Below, one piece after another: positions 33,875-45,926 of a stretch of DNA of 64,000 nt. Position 1 is the first letter of the stretch, and the number at the start of each line of letters is the position of its first letter. The notes beneath the pieces were generated by a model that was given only the letters and a program-made list of their open reading frames with translations, was not told the DNA's origin and did no database searches. A program made the translations under genes and the position numbers. Origin of the DNA: Phlebiopsis flavidoalba (lineage: Eukaryota > Basidiomycota > Agaricomycetes > Polyporales > Phanerochaetaceae). The stretch covers positions 558,001 through 622,000 of the forward strand of contig JAOCPU010000006.1 in the NCBI GenBank assembly GCA_035772785.1, read 5' to 3'.

Positions 33875-36286
33875 CCGTTTTGATATGTGGCTGTGGAAAA
33901 GTTAATAGGAACAATGTAGTATAGTTATAAAGTATCATAGGGAAAATTCCAGATAAGTCAATCACAGCGGCAACTATTCAAATCTTTTCTAATCGCAATT
34001 GTGCATGTCGATAGGACTCGGTTATATCGCTTCGATCCACCCTGCCAATTAGGCCCTTCACATCAAAGATGGCGCCCCCCCCTCCGCACATTCTATGTGC
34101 TACGGCAGCCATTGCTGCATGGTTCCTTCCCTCACCTCAAGCAGGCCCCACACCCTCGACGCTGTCACCTTACAACGAAGTGGAGGCCATTTCCCGCCTC
34201 GATCGTCCAATAGCCCTGTGGACCTTGAGGCCGACCATTCCCATTTGTACTTGTGTTCACTGATGGAGGAATGTGTGTCATGGATTAACGGACACTCTCT
34301 ATCTCAAAACTGATTGTTTATAAATTTCTGTAAAAGTAAATAAATCTAGTCCCCGGTTAGTTCTCCAAAATTATTATAAACCTCGTCCGAGGAGTCGCAA
34401 ATTGGTACCGACAGCGCGCGCGCATGGCATTGGCTCCCTCGGTCTCGTGACTTGTCGAGATCAGGTCACTCTTGTGGAAATGTCTCGAACTCGTTATTGA
34501 CTCTACCAAAACCAAACTAAATGATGACGAGCGACGAAGTGTCATCGAAATTTAGCCTTTGGTATTGACTAGTTGATTACCGTACTTGTATTCAAGTAAC
34601 TCCAAATCTCTCTCTTCTTTCATTCAGCCCTCTACCGAGGGACTTCCACTGCCTGCGTGTCCCTGAAGGAAGTATTCAATGCCTTTGGAGTGACAATAGT
34701 AGTTGCGTCTTGTTCTACCAAGTCTATGTCTCTTGCGCTCCTTCTATACTACAATCTCTCGTCATGAAACATCAAGCCCGTTCCATTCGCAAGAAAAGGT
34801 TGCTGTCCACGGTTTAGGATTCATTGCGTTTGTGAATGGTACTGCTTCGTTATATGTATCCATACAACACTGGTCGCCCCGCATGTCATCGAAGCATCGT
34901 TATAGACATCACTCACAGAACCGCTCGTGTGGCGAAACGTGCTGCATTTCGTGCTTTCAAGTCTCAGCAAGAGGGCCTTTCCTTATGCCTACAAACGCAT
35001 ACAATTTCAGCACATACAGGGTAGGAGAGTTTTTCTTTCGTGAACGGAACAAAGCATTCGAGCTAAAAGTTTCATTACGCGGTGTAGTTTTTTGCATCAC
35101 GTCATCGCCTCACCTTCCTCATCCATACCTGGAAGAAATTCCGATCAAAATTCGTACCCAATCCCTCTTCTAGGACGCACTGTATTCCTCGCAACTCTGA
35201 GCGAGCCATCCCCTGTTCCGGTCGTCAGAACCAGCATCATCATCCCAGGCTTCCGCCCCCTGACTCTGTCAGCCCGTCGTAACACAGTACTCAAACCTGA
35301 AGGGTACCAGCAGTGTCACAAGAAAACCTCGAGCAGATTATTGACCATGAAGCTATGGATGCCATCAATAGACGAAGAGGGAAACATTGCCATTCCACCA
35401 ACGTCAGATTGCCCGTGAGAGGGCTAAGGCGGATAGCCTATGTGGCGAAACGCAAGAGCGGGACAAACGCTTCGCCCGTGTCGCACAGGGCCTTTATAGC
35501 ACCGCTGCGCCGGAGAGGATGACGACAACCGGTTGTTCAAGATTACCCCCTGAGCCGAGCCGACTGGAGTAGTATGATGTTGTTGGGATACGGATTGATA
35601 GCTACTCCAAGACGTTAGAGGAAGACAGTCGGGCACTGGGCTCGTCAAAATGTACGCCGCTACGGTCGGGACGGCCGATATATACTAGCATAGTTCGCTG
35701 TTGTCACGTACACGGACTGATCGAGATGGAACTGTACTATCTCTTGGGAAAGCAGCCTTTGATATGTTGTGACTTACGGTGGTCTGTATATGATGCGGTT
35801 ATTTCTACATGGTTCGGCGGCCGTGCGAGCGCGACACTGCCTGCGCAGCCAAGTATCTTGGCATCCATGGTCCTCTAGCCCAGTATGGGGCACTGGTATA
35901 CGGACAAAACTCCTACAGAGGGCTGTGCCTATTATCTCGACAGGTCGACGCTACTTTGCGACGCGGATACTGAAACCCGTTCCTGACAGCGATCTGATTC
36001 TTTTTGTTCATGGGTTTCCGGCAAACTCTGCAAAACGCGTGTAGTATAAGAAACGCGTCGCTTGGACCCATTACATTTTCTGGGCAACACGCTGTCTTGA
36101 GTGGTCGCCATCGGCTTGTTTTCCCGCCTCGTTGTCTCTTGCACTTCGAGCAGGTCTCTCTCCTTTCCCTCCTTCATTCTCGTCTCCAGTTAAAGGCCCA
36201 GCCTTTCCGACACTCGCTTAGTCGACCCCGACCCTCACTCACTTTCCCGTACCCTCCTCTTCACGCCCTTTTCCTACCCCGCAGCC
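33875..36286. other. No gene identified with confidence
   Basis: Plus-strand fragments are protein-like but unrecognised: ICATAAIAAWFLPSPQAG-like sequence at 34069-34150, RQIARERAKADSLCGETQER at 35403-35462, and YLLGKQPLICCDLRWSVYDA near 35740-35800. Two short genes are possible between 34.7 and 36.0 kb. From about 36120 to 36286 the plus strand is C/T-rich and forms the leader of the expansin-like gene. Confidence 0.3.
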
Positions 36287-37496
36287 ATGCTCTTCACCAA
36301 GGACTTTTTGTTCTTCTCACCGCGGCCCAATCTATCTGCCTCTGCTGTCGTCTACTCAGCCACATGGCGCGCGCGATATGTTCCACCACGTGTCACGCGC
36401 TAGGTCGCCGGGGGGGCGCGAGCGTGGGTCCTGAGAATCCTTGCAGGCGCGTAACCCACCGTTGTTTCCCAGAAAAAAAAAAAAGAAAACGCGTGGTGAA
36501 GCGCTGCAAGGCGAAGAGCCCAACCTCGATTCTCCCTGGCGAGCAGCAGCGCGACCCCACACGGACAAGCTCTGTTGGCCCTCCGACCTCGGAGGCGCAG
36601 CCCACTTCCTGCCGCCCGGTGAAATCGGCGGCGGTAACCGTACCGACGTTTTCTCCTCTGCTGCTGCCTACCACTGTTGCGTCATCCTCGGTGGCCCACT
36701 GGCCGCAAGAGACCTATCCTCTTCTGCTGAGCGCACTTCGCCGTCCTACCCAATCTCGCAGGCCGCCGAACAACCTCCAAAGGCAGTCCCGACCACCGTC
36801 CCCCAGGCTGCTCCGACCCACATCTGCCGCTCTACCTACACCACCTCCAAGAACGACGCACACGTCTTTCGGCTGCGTGCGGCTTACTCTCCCTCCATCG
36901 TCAAGCTCTGTTGAAATGCAGTATCCTGACTGCGACGCAACATACGTGGCGATGGTAAACGTAGTGCAAAGGTTTTCTTCTAACACACATGCGCTTATTA
37001 ATCCCACATACAGCTACTTTCTACGCAACTGGCCTGGGTGCCTGCGGTATCGTGAACAACGATAACCAGCACACATTGCTGCTGGTCTCTCACATGTTGT
37101 CGACGAGTTCCCGTGAGTGATGCACTTACATAGTGGCCGACAATGGACATTGTTCATTGATGTGATTTAGTGGCAACGATGAGTGTGAACCTACCAACAA
37201 CACAAGCTGTGGCAGGACTGCTTACACTGCTAGGACGCCAGGAGGATAAGATGTAGGTATCACTGTATTCTGTGGGCAATGGCACACTTACATGAACCAC
37301 GGTCATTAATGTTTACTTTCCTATCTTACAGCCCAGGGAAAGTCTGGGTTACGAGTCACGCTCACAGCGCCCCGTTTGCGTGGGAGTTGCCGACGAAGTT
37401 CGCCCTCAGTAATTCTCGCACCCCTCTTGCGTTCTCGGGAAGTGCTCGCTGTAGCGCAGTGTCTCGTGGTGCCCAACGCCTGGCAAACGGCCATGA
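36287..37496 (+). CDS. Secreted expansin-like protein with double-psi beta-barrel
   Basis: A loosenin/expansin-type wall-acting or defence protein. Start at 36287 (MLFTK) followed, after one indel, by a hydrophobic signal peptide (FVLLTAAQSICLCC). A long Ser/Thr/Ala/Pro-rich linker spans about 36500-36900. The barrel domain begins ATFYATGLGACGIVNNDNQH (about 37012-37072), continues VVDEFP, an intron, C.RTAYTA (about 37210-37235), two more introns, GKSGLRVTLT (about 37330-37360), and ends with a degenerate F.LS....F..LA.....V.W pattern and TGA at 37494. These are the landmarks of the RlpA-like/barwin fold. A 12-A run at 36473-36484 and other indels break the linker, so its length is unreliable. 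I cannot tell expansin-like from other DPBB proteins. Confidence 0.72.
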
Positions 37497-38129
37497 AGGC
37501 TGGAAAATTCGGACTGGATTGCTGCCTACCGCATGACTTCCTGTCCTCAAATGCCGTGCATTGCTGTTTATATGTTTCCCCACATTAGTTTCACTCTTGC
37601 CATCAGTCCCTCGGTACATTACACTATCACGCATCTGTCCTCGACGCTGCTACTGGTGCGGTGCTGAACAGCATGGGCGAAAATGACTGCAATGCAGCGA
37701 ATTGACCATTGGAACTGGGTGGCCTTATAGTGGTTCTCCGCTGTCTAGAATTTAAGGTCGTCCTGTTGCGATCCTCGCTTTTGGTACGTATATACGAGCA
37801 GCTTTTTCTCGCTGCATAGTACGCTCCTAGCATAGACGCTAAACTCGAATGTAAATTGATGTTCAAACGCTACGCTCACGTTTGACAAGCCGTTTGATGA
37901 GCTGTAAGAGATGGAGCTCGAACGATTTCACACTAGGTTTTGGAAAAGGGATGATGACTTGGTGGTGTTACGTTTTGGTTTGCTTGGCTGGCTATTCGAT
38001 GCCAGCTGACAAGGCTGTGCCGCCGTGTCGGAGGCCCAGGGGAACATGCGCAGTCAACAAGAATGAAGAATGGGTGAAATGTCCTTTAATGAAGTCCGAA
38101 AGCGACGTAAATACGATCAAAAAATACGT
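37497..38129. other. Intergenic between convergent genes
   Basis: No protein recognised. It should hold the 3' ends of the expansin-like gene (+) and the membrane protein gene (-). Confidence 0.35.
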
Positions 38130-39520
38130 CGAGACTTAGTATAGGATTGTCCGACGACGGTCGCAGCATATCTTAAATTCTGAAATCCTCTGAAAGCGGT
38201 TTTTCTGCCCCCTCTCCATGGCCAACGTGGGGTTTGCGCCTGAAGGAACCTTCGGCTCTGAGACAGGACGAGAGTCAGACACCATTCCGATGCCATTGAA
38301 AGGCTCAAAAGAACCCACTGGGACAGTCACGCAAGGACAGCCCTGTGCAGGACCAGGAAGCGCTACAACTGCACCAGGATGAGGCTGTGCCGTCTCTGGG
38401 TTCGTGGCATGCTCCCAGCTGCGTACGAGGTGTCACGTAATAGTAAACTGTCCTGGGCGGCCCCGTGAGGTGTGGGGTTGGGCTCTTGGGTGTTATGTAT
38501 CGCGACGCCGGGCTCTGATGGGTTATGGAGCACTGCCATAGGGATCATCACGGAGCTTCCCTAGCGTCAATTTGTCGCGATGATCGGTGTCGACGCTCGC
38601 GAAGCTGTCTCCCCTGCCATGTTCGTATCGTATAGGCGTAGACAAAAGCAAAGGAATATCGTCAGAGTGTCGGCGGCGTTCCCAGGGATCACCTCGGTTG
38701 TTTAGCGCCATAGGTCCGCGCGTGGTGAGAGGCGTGGCGTGGCATCACTTGACACTCTGAAGTCATGAATTTTCTCATACGGGTCGAGTCGTTTGACCTG
38801 TACCGTAGGAAGAGATCACGAAAGTCACGAAGTACAGCTTTGAACGAGGCATCAAGCATGGATGCAGGCAAAGACTTTTGTGTGTTACTGAAGTACTGCG
38901 TACAGCTTGAATCACACACGGCGAGAAGAAACCCATAATCCTAGCCACATGATAGACCGATATATACCATGGGAAGATGTCGTGCCCAAAGGGTATTACT
39001 CTCCGATGTGGTCGGTGGAATTGCTGAGAGAAGCGGGTGTTGGCAAGAAGACTTGCTTGGCTATGCCGCGCAGCTGACAGTGCAATCCAAACGGTCAGCG
39101 ACAGAACAAGGCACGATCATGAGCAAGAGGATCTGCAGTGTGTGGTGTAACGACGAGGGCTAGAGGATGCGCACGCTCCTAAAAAACAAGATTCAGTCAG
39201 ATGACAATAGCGCGCAACAAACACAAACGGAGACCGACTGAAGCACGCCCATGAATCCAAGCAATTGCACCGCAGCTCCGGCATAGCAAATGATGGCAAA
39301 TATCCATTTAGCAGCAGAGAATGTAGCCGCCCCGAATACGACTGCGCAGTGGGTTTAGCAAGTTATACCCATGCCGGTGGAGCGCACGCGACTCACTTTG
39401 TGGGGTGGCTATGGACAGTGTGCCTGCGACGACACCGAGGATGAGCTGCTCCGTTAAGGTAGCATAGATACCAGCGTTGACAGTCGGAATGGCGCAGCAG
39501 CAGTAGTCGCGGGGCTTCAT
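38130..39520 (-). CDS. Four-helix membrane protein, fungal, function unknown
   Basis: Start MKPRDYCCCAIP at 39520, then TVNAGIYATLTEQLILGVVA and GTLSIATP (39390-39485), the first helix. After an intron come FAIICYAGAAVQLLGFMGV (about 39240-39300), ERAI..YRRYTTLH (about 39145-39180), an aromatic helix with VWIALS-like sequence (about 39060-39110), and GIYRS..LGLWVSS (about 38940-38980). The C-terminal half is polar and Ser/Pro/Arg-rich: NRGDPWERRRHSDDIPLLL (about 38645-38700), DSFASVDTD (about 38600-38625) and NTQEPNPTPHGAAQDSLLL (about 38440-38500). The layout of four helices with a long disordered cytosolic tail recalls fungal tetraspanin- or MARVEL-like proteins, but I know no function for it. 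Its 3' end is approximate. Divergent from the NPC2-like gene. Confidence 0.62.
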
Positions 39521-39910
39521 GATGTGCTAATATTGTGAGGGCCCTCTCGTAAATGGATGTCGTTAAGCCTGGTCGCAGACGAGGCTCAGGAGTGTATTGA
39601 TCGTCTAGACAGTGAGGCGTCAGTCACGAGCTACGCACGGACGTCAAGGAGGGCACTGACAAGAGGCGAAAGGAAAGAAGGGGATGATGGAAGATGGACT
39701 TCAAGTAGGAAAAGTGCAGCCCGCAGTTTCGTGCGTGTTGGCCTCCGCACAGCCGCAAGCGGCGTCTTGCAGCACAGCGATTAGATTGGCGCCCCTGACG
39801 CCAAGTGGGGCGGCTAGGTTTCCTAACGCGGGGTGCACGTGATGGCGGCGACCCTCTGGCGGGCTGCTGTCGTTGACTCCAACCTCCATCCCAGCCTTCC
39901 CTCTCCCGCC
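39521..39910. promoter_or_regulatory. Divergent intergenic region, membrane protein / NPC2-like
   Basis: About 390 bases between the two start codons. The last 50 bases are C/T-rich on the plus strand, consistent with the NPC2-like leader. The minus-strand open stretch across it (39624-40040) is a shadow. Confidence 0.45.
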
Positions 39911-40615
39911 ATGTATCGCTTTTCTGTACTCCTGGCACTTGCCTCCGTAGGGCTCGCCGCGGCGAGCTCAATTCAATATCCGCTCCAGAGCTCGCTTCAG
40001 AGCGATAAGTGGAAATGGAATGACTGTGGTAAGAGCACAACTATCATCATTATGGGCTATGTTCACATTAGCTCTCCATCTACCAGGCCTCCCTCAGGAC
40101 CCCGTCCACATCAAGTCTATTGAAATCTCTCCCGACCCACCGAAGCCCGCGAGCGAACATGACAGTCAAGGTCGTAGGCCAAGCGGATAGCACCATTGAA
40201 GTAGGGCACACTCGGTTTCAAATACTATACGCAGAAAACTGACCTATGCACCAGGATGGAGCCTACGCCGATGTGACTGTCAAAGTTGGTAGGATTCGTC
40301 TACTCCAGAAGGAGTTCGACCTTTGCGAGAAGCGTCAGTATAATGATGCTGGCTCGCTGGTTTCAACGCTAATAATCCACACAGACGTAAGGCAAACGCC
40401 GACATCGACTGCCCTGTTGAGAAGGGAGAGCATACTGTTGTTCACACTGTTGAGCTTCCTAAGGAGATCCCGAAGGGTACGCACGTTATAACGTTGCTAT
40501 ATCGTATACTTAAACGAGCATTCGTACAGCACCTTTCAACGTTGAGGTCCGCGGTTTCACGGTCGACGACGAACCGATGGTCTGCCTCGATCTTTCCATC
40601 GACTTCCGCAACTAG
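39911..40615 (+). CDS. NPC2: NPC2-like phosphatidylglycerol/PI transfer protein (ML domain)
   Basis: A small secretory-pathway or vacuolar lipid-binding protein of the MD-2-related lipid-recognition family. MYRFSVLLALASVGLAAA at 39911 is a signal peptide. WKWNDCG is followed by an intron, DPVHIKSIEISPDPPKPG-like sequence (40095-40155), NMTVKVVGQADSTIE (40157-40200), an intron, DGAYADVTVKVGRIRLLQKE (40256-40315), FDLCE, an intron, KANADIDCPVEKGEHTVVHT-like sequence (40390-40445), VELPKEIPKG, an intron, and PFNVEVRGFTVDDEPMVCLD (40533-40590) ending LSIDFRN TAG at 40613. Cysteine positions and length (about 170 residues) match the family. Only a few indels disturb it, making this one of the cleanest genes here. 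Confidence 0.93.
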
Positions 40616-42072
40616 TCGCGAGTATATACCCTGTGCATGTGGTTGAACATTTGCTACCCGTTATTCTCATCAGTCCGTCTTGCTCATTTCTGTATAACAA
40701 AGGATCATTTTCTCACTGTACCTATCGCTGTGTCTCCGCGGGTCACTCAAAGCGCTGCTGCTTTTACATGCGTCGTCGAAGTGTTCGCTTGACGGCTTTA
40801 GCTGAGCTAAGCACTCATTGCCAGTAAGACGTGAGTGATCCAAGCAGTGCAATCTTTCTCGCGTGTCTATAGGCCCTACACGCAATGATGGATGCTGTCA
40901 TAAGAACAAAATCGAGTGGCTCTCATTGAGGGTAGCACGTCATAAATATGGTGCGTATAGAGTTTGAAAAGCTTCAATTACACACAACTAACTCTAAACT
41001 GTCTTATCTGTGCGCCTTAGGACTGCGCACAGTTGTGCATCATGACCGCAGGCGGCCAGGTATATATAGTGACCTCGCACAGGCGAGCCAATATCAAAGT
41101 GTCGCTCGCACCCGTCAAATTTCCCTCGAAAGCTCTCCTTCACTATTTTAGTTCTATGGATTTCTCTGCTTCATTCGGTAGCCTGTAGACAACTACCGCT
41201 AGTCAACGAAGCATGCTTTGATCACGAGGTGGCGTACCTAGCAGACAAGAAGTTGCAATGGCAGTGGGTGGATTGCAGTGAGACCACAAATATTCATCAT
41301 TCTGAGTTCCTCTTTAGCTTACTCTCTGGTGCTTGCAGGCTCTGATAAATCTACTGCCAAAGTAATGGGCTTGAAGCTGTGGAACCCGTTCAGCAAATCT
41401 TCCACAAACGTGCACTACACTTGGAGTACTTTCTTTGATTCGTCAACACACTTCCCGGATTCATTGGTAGACGCAATGATACTGAGTGTGATTGACATGG
41501 CCATTACTAAAAGCACGTATTTCCAGGATGGCGCATCGGGGCAGATCTCTCAATACGAGCCAATTCTACTACAACAATACCCAAACAAATCGACATTTGC
41601 AATGAGCTGTAAGCAACAATAATCATTATGTTGTCATCTCTTAGCTCAGTCTGACTTGCATCGTAGCCCTGCTGAAGGTTCCCTGAGGTGTCCTCTCGCG
41701 CCCGGGCTGTATCAAGCGTCGCAAAATATGACTGTTCGTCCAGCTGGTTCGTAGACTGTTACCACTCCTTGCATCGTTGGGATTCTCAACGCGAGAATAG
41801 AAACGTATACCATAGAATTAGCAGCATGGTCTGTTGATGAAGTGGAACTCTTATGTCTCCACGTCAGGCCTCAAGCTTTCCGACGCATGATCATATTGGC
41901 TCTTTGGGCATCACAAGAGATTAGGTCTGTTCTCTACGAAGTTAGTGTATCATGTTCACTATCTCTGGAGCCTTGCGAAAATTGGAGATCGAAACAAATA
42001 AAGACATGGTTTCCAAGCACTAAGGGGTATATCTCCCTAATCACACGATATGAAAAACCAAATATTCAGCTC
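40616..42072. other. No gene identified; one possible secreted small protein
   Basis: A plus-strand open frame at 41278-41622 would start MRPQIFIILSSSLAYSLVLA, which resembles a signal peptide, and encode 114 residues of unrecognised sequence. Another frame at 41842-42114 is also unrecognised and overlaps the golgin 3' end. Neither has supporting introns or motifs. Confidence 0.25.
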
Positions 42073-45000
42073 CTAAACTTTTGCAATGAGTCTTTCGAGT
42101 TTCTTGAGGAGTGAACCGCAAGATAGTCGACATGATCTTAACTAGGTGAGGGGAGGCTGGTCGTGGCATGTGAGTATTCTAAAATACACGAAATAGAGTT
42201 TGGTATACTCACTCTCATTTCCTTGTGTTCCAAGAACTGGAGAATGACGTTGCGCAGATATTCAAAGTTCACTTCTTCCTCCGACCTTGCAGTAGAAGGA
42301 GAGCTTGGTCGTGACGGGCTCTCTCTGACGAGGTCCGAAACTGAAGATCTGGGAGATCTTTGCTCAGTGGGACCATCAGACCTCGTAGCCCAATAGCCAA
42401 CGCCCGGGTTCCGCTGTCGTTCTAGAAGAGCAGCGCCAAAAACAAAAAACCCACAAAAAAAAATAAAAAAAAAACCCCCCCTACCTCCCAAAAAAAAAAA
42501 AAAAAAACACGAGGACTGGACTTTTCTTAACTCCTCGCGCAGAGTCTGGAATACTGGTCAGATACGCTGACGAAGCGAACGAAAGACGGACCTTGACGTG
42601 GGCCCGCATTTGGTTTTCCTTGACTTTTGCTTTCCTCAAGCTGCTGTTCCAAAACGCTGACCTTTGCTTGGATCTCCTCAACTTGCGCTTGGGCGGTACT
42701 CTATGTAGCACAAAATTATTGGTTCGCGACATTATTCAGAGACCGGGAACTACGCCACCTCCACTTCCGTAATCTTTCCAGTCTCGGCCTGTAGCTCTGT
42801 GATCAGCTGCTCTCGGGACCGTGGACGCTTCCTTCAGGTTCTCAATCTCCTTCTGAAGTGAGGCCACAGTTTCGCCTTCTTGCTCGCGGTCCTGAGCGGA
42901 GATATTGATAAGACTGCGCAGCTTCTCTATCTCCGTCTCTTTCTCTGAGACACGCCTGCCGAAGAGGATCTCCGCCTCGTCTCGCTCTCGTTCAACCGCC
43001 GTTATCTGACGAGTGTGCAAATCCGCTATGCGAGCTTCGTACTTCGCCTCTGTCGCGGACAGAAGACGCGTGACCTCTTCAGCTGGTGGTGAGTCGTGTA
43101 TTTTTTGTCGACATGCTGTGTGCGCGACTCAGCGAGTTCATCGGTGAGGGAGAGCGATGCGATCGGTAGCTTCGCGAAGTTGGTACTGAAATTCGACTGT
43201 CTGGCTTTGGAGGGATTCAAGATGGGACTGTGATGATTCCAGTTCGGCCTGACGCATCTGTAGCTGATCAAAAATATGTCATCCTTCTCGCCAGTCAGAA
43301 TTCTGACGTTGGATTCAAGGTCAGCTATGCGGGCGTTGCTGGGTCTCCTTTTCTTTTGAGTGCAGAGACTACATGAGCGCGTCAGTATATAGTGAGCGTT
43401 CTGCTTCGGAGTCTGCGCTTACCTTGAGCGTCACCATCTCGAGCTCATACTGACCACGTAGTAGCGAAATCTCCTTCTCGTGTCTCTCTTTCAACCCGGC
43501 CACCTCCTTGTCGAATTGGGTCTTGAGGCCCTGCACCGCAACTTCTCGCTCCGCGTTCACCTTCTGTATCTCCTCGTGAAGCTTCTGTTTCTCCGCTTTG
43601 CCCTTTTCCAGTTCCTCCTTCTGCTTGTCTCTGAGGCTGTGGACCTCTTTGGTTGCGTCATCTCTCTCCTTCTCCGCTTTCACCAACTTCTGCCTGACGG
43701 TCTTGAGGAGACTGACGGCTTTGACACGTTTCTCCTCTTCGTCCTTGACTGCCGTCTTCGTTTTGTCGACTTCAGCGCGTAAGCGGTCAACTTCCGCCTT
43801 TTGTTTCGTGCGTTCCGTCTCCAGACTCGAGTTAGAGTGTTGACTAGCTTTGAGTAGAGCCTCTGATTCGTCGAGTTCGGCGCGTAGCTTATGTATCTGA
43901 TCTGACTGAGATTTTGACTCCAGTCGGTGGATATCCCGGAGCTCTTCGATACGCTCTTCTTGCCCTTCAGTCTCAAGCATCAGTGTGTCTGTCAATGACG
44001 TGGCGTGGCTGTCCTACTGGTAAGCTTCCCGTTGAGACGTTTGATCTCGTCTTGTGCCATCTAAACAAATCGAGTGAGAAGTCCAACTATCTCAAAGTTT
44101 GTGAACATATATACCTCAGCTTTGAGGTTGATGTTCTGGACGAAGTCTTTGAAAGAATCGGTATCAGAAATACTTTCGACGGGAGTGAGCTCTCGTAGCA
44201 CAAGATCCACAGCGGCCCTCTCTGCTTGTAGCCTTTTGAAGGACGTGGAAAAACATCTAATCAATATAGCGTTATGGGCATTCGTCGATGCACAATGAGT
44301 CGTGCGGATTTACCTTTAAAAACGCTGCTCCACTAGCTTCAGTCTTTGCTGCAGGGCCTCCACATCAGAGCTACCAGGCCCTTTCTGAGTAGTTTCATTG
44401 TCCTTTGTCACAGATTCCGAAAGAGATTCGTCCAATTGAACGGAAGCATCCTCGCGTGAATCGTCCTGAGGACACTTGAGTTACGCTATCCTGCAAAACG
44501 TCGAGAGACGGAGCAATCGCATTGGCAACCCGATATTCTGCATTACAGGTTTCCGCTGAAGCTTCTGGTGTGGATGGTTGGGCTGCACACACATCTACGT
44601 CGGCAGCGTCCGACTCGGTGAGAGACGTGGGCAGAGGCAGTGGACTAGCCTCCATTGCTGGCTCTGCAGTGGATGGCGTCGGGGCTGGTACGTTGACGTC
44701 CGAGGGCGGAGCGAGGGTAGATACAGCGGTAGGTTCGATTGTGTCCCGCGTGGGCAGTCTGGGTAGATTCTGACACGTCCGTTTCAAGGTTCGCAGTGGC
44801 GTCATCGAGCTGAGCAGACACAGGCTCGTTACTGGTCAGAGGCGAGACGATCTCAGGGTTTACAGAACCCATAGACGACGTAGGTTTGTTTGGGTCATCC
44901 GCATCAAGGTGTAGCACAGGCGGAGGATCCAGCTGGAATGAAGCCAAGGGATGAGCCAGTGCTGATACCTCCGGCTTCGGGGATGCGAGGGCAATAGAAC

Positions 45001-45490
45001 CTGTTGGGGAGTCGGGTAGCGGTTATCGACTTTGGTGATAGTATTGCAGCGGCCTCCTGCGTGGTGGAGGGTCGATCCTCTGGAGGGGCAGGGGAGAGAG
45101 GGTGGTCTACCACGGGTATAGGTGTGGTAGAGGGCGTGGTTCGGACAGATTGATTCGGAGACGTGCCATTGGATGCTTCTCCAATCGCAAACTTTGCCCT
45201 GAGTCTGTCCTCTAACGTAGTACGTTTGACGTTGCGAGTTCTCAGCGGTCGGCGAGCCCTTAGTCCCAGGCGCTGGACTTGCAGGTCGCTGGGCAACCAG
45301 GGTCTTGCGAAGAGAGCTGAGCGCGGTATCAGCGAGCTGAGTGGAGGAGGATAGTGCCTGGCGTATGCCCGCAGCATCTACCGACCCCCGAGAGCCTTCC
45401 TCGTCTCCTGGGCTCGTTCCATCCACGACGGTTTGGGCGAGAGTGCTGCGACACCGCGCTTTCTACAGCATGCCTCCACGAGTTGAACAT
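42073..45490 (-). CDS. RUD3: GRAB-domain golgin (Rud3 / GMAP-210 type)
   Basis: A long coiled-coil tether at the cis-Golgi, recruited by ARF through its C-terminal GRAB domain. Start MFNSWRHAVESAVSQHS at 45490. The N-terminal third is low-complexity Ser/Thr/Pro/Glu-rich (about 44400-45430). Coiled coil begins with VEALQQRLKLVEQRF (about 44320-44370) and continues through heptad-rich Glu/Lys/Leu sequence (42750-44260), for example KLVKAEKERDDATKEVHSL (about 43630-43690). The C-terminus carries the GRAB hallmark VNFEYLRNVILQFLEHKEMR (about 42210-42270), an intron, LVKIMSTILRFTPQETR (about 42095-42140) and LIAKV with a TAG at 42073. Homopolymer-rich DNA (42430-42507) lies in an intron before the last domain. 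Many indels. The domain order and closing motif make the family call strong. Confidence 0.87.
42430..42507. repeat. Homopolymer-rich tract (A, C runs) within a golgin intron
   Basis: Contains an 18-A run (42490-42507), a 7-C run (42475-42481) and several shorter A runs. On the coding strand it is a T/G-rich stretch upstream of the acceptor CTTCTAG (about 42422). Confidence 0.85.
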
Positions 45491-45926
45491 CGTATCTGTA
45501 TGAAGAGTTATAGAGCAGACATTCTTACAGGGTCTTATATCTTACCAGAATCATACAAGTCGTATGCAAGCCGCACTGGCCCTCAATTTCGTTGAGGTGT
45601 CGGTCTCCGAGACGGCGGCGGCGGTGGCGCACAGTCGGAAGTGTCGTCCCTTGTTTCAGACGCTCAGTATGCGCGCGTCCGCGACGCGCGTTTCAGTGGC
45701 GCTCGCCCTCGGCCTCAGTTGCCTCGGCTTCGGCCTTTGATGCAAGCTCAATAAACCGGGCTGGATCCCAAAGGACATGAATACAGGGGACGCGAACTAA
45801 CAAAACGTATTATCAAGCACACAATCACGATGGGTGCAATTCTACCAGCCGCGTGGTTATTGCAGTGGATTTGTTTTTCTACAGTAAAGTATGCCACGAC
45901 TGCCAATTCGACAGTGTGACGGGACT
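45491..45926. other. Intergenic, golgin start / PEX14 end
   Basis: Upstream of the golgin ATG on the minus strand. Fragments such as ARFIELASKAEAEATEAEGE (about 45690-45760) are protein-like and might be an unannotated upstream exon, but no model joins them. Confidence 0.35.

Noticed and set aside
36004..37065. 353-codon plus-strand open frame
   Set aside because: It begins upstream of the expansin-like start, switches in and out of its true frame and includes the CT-rich leader. It is an accident of indels, not a separate protein.
43480..43782. Plus-strand Leu/Phe-rich frames resembling membrane proteins
   Set aside because: They are the antisense of the golgin coiled coil; Glu/Lys-rich helices read as Leu/Phe on the other strand.
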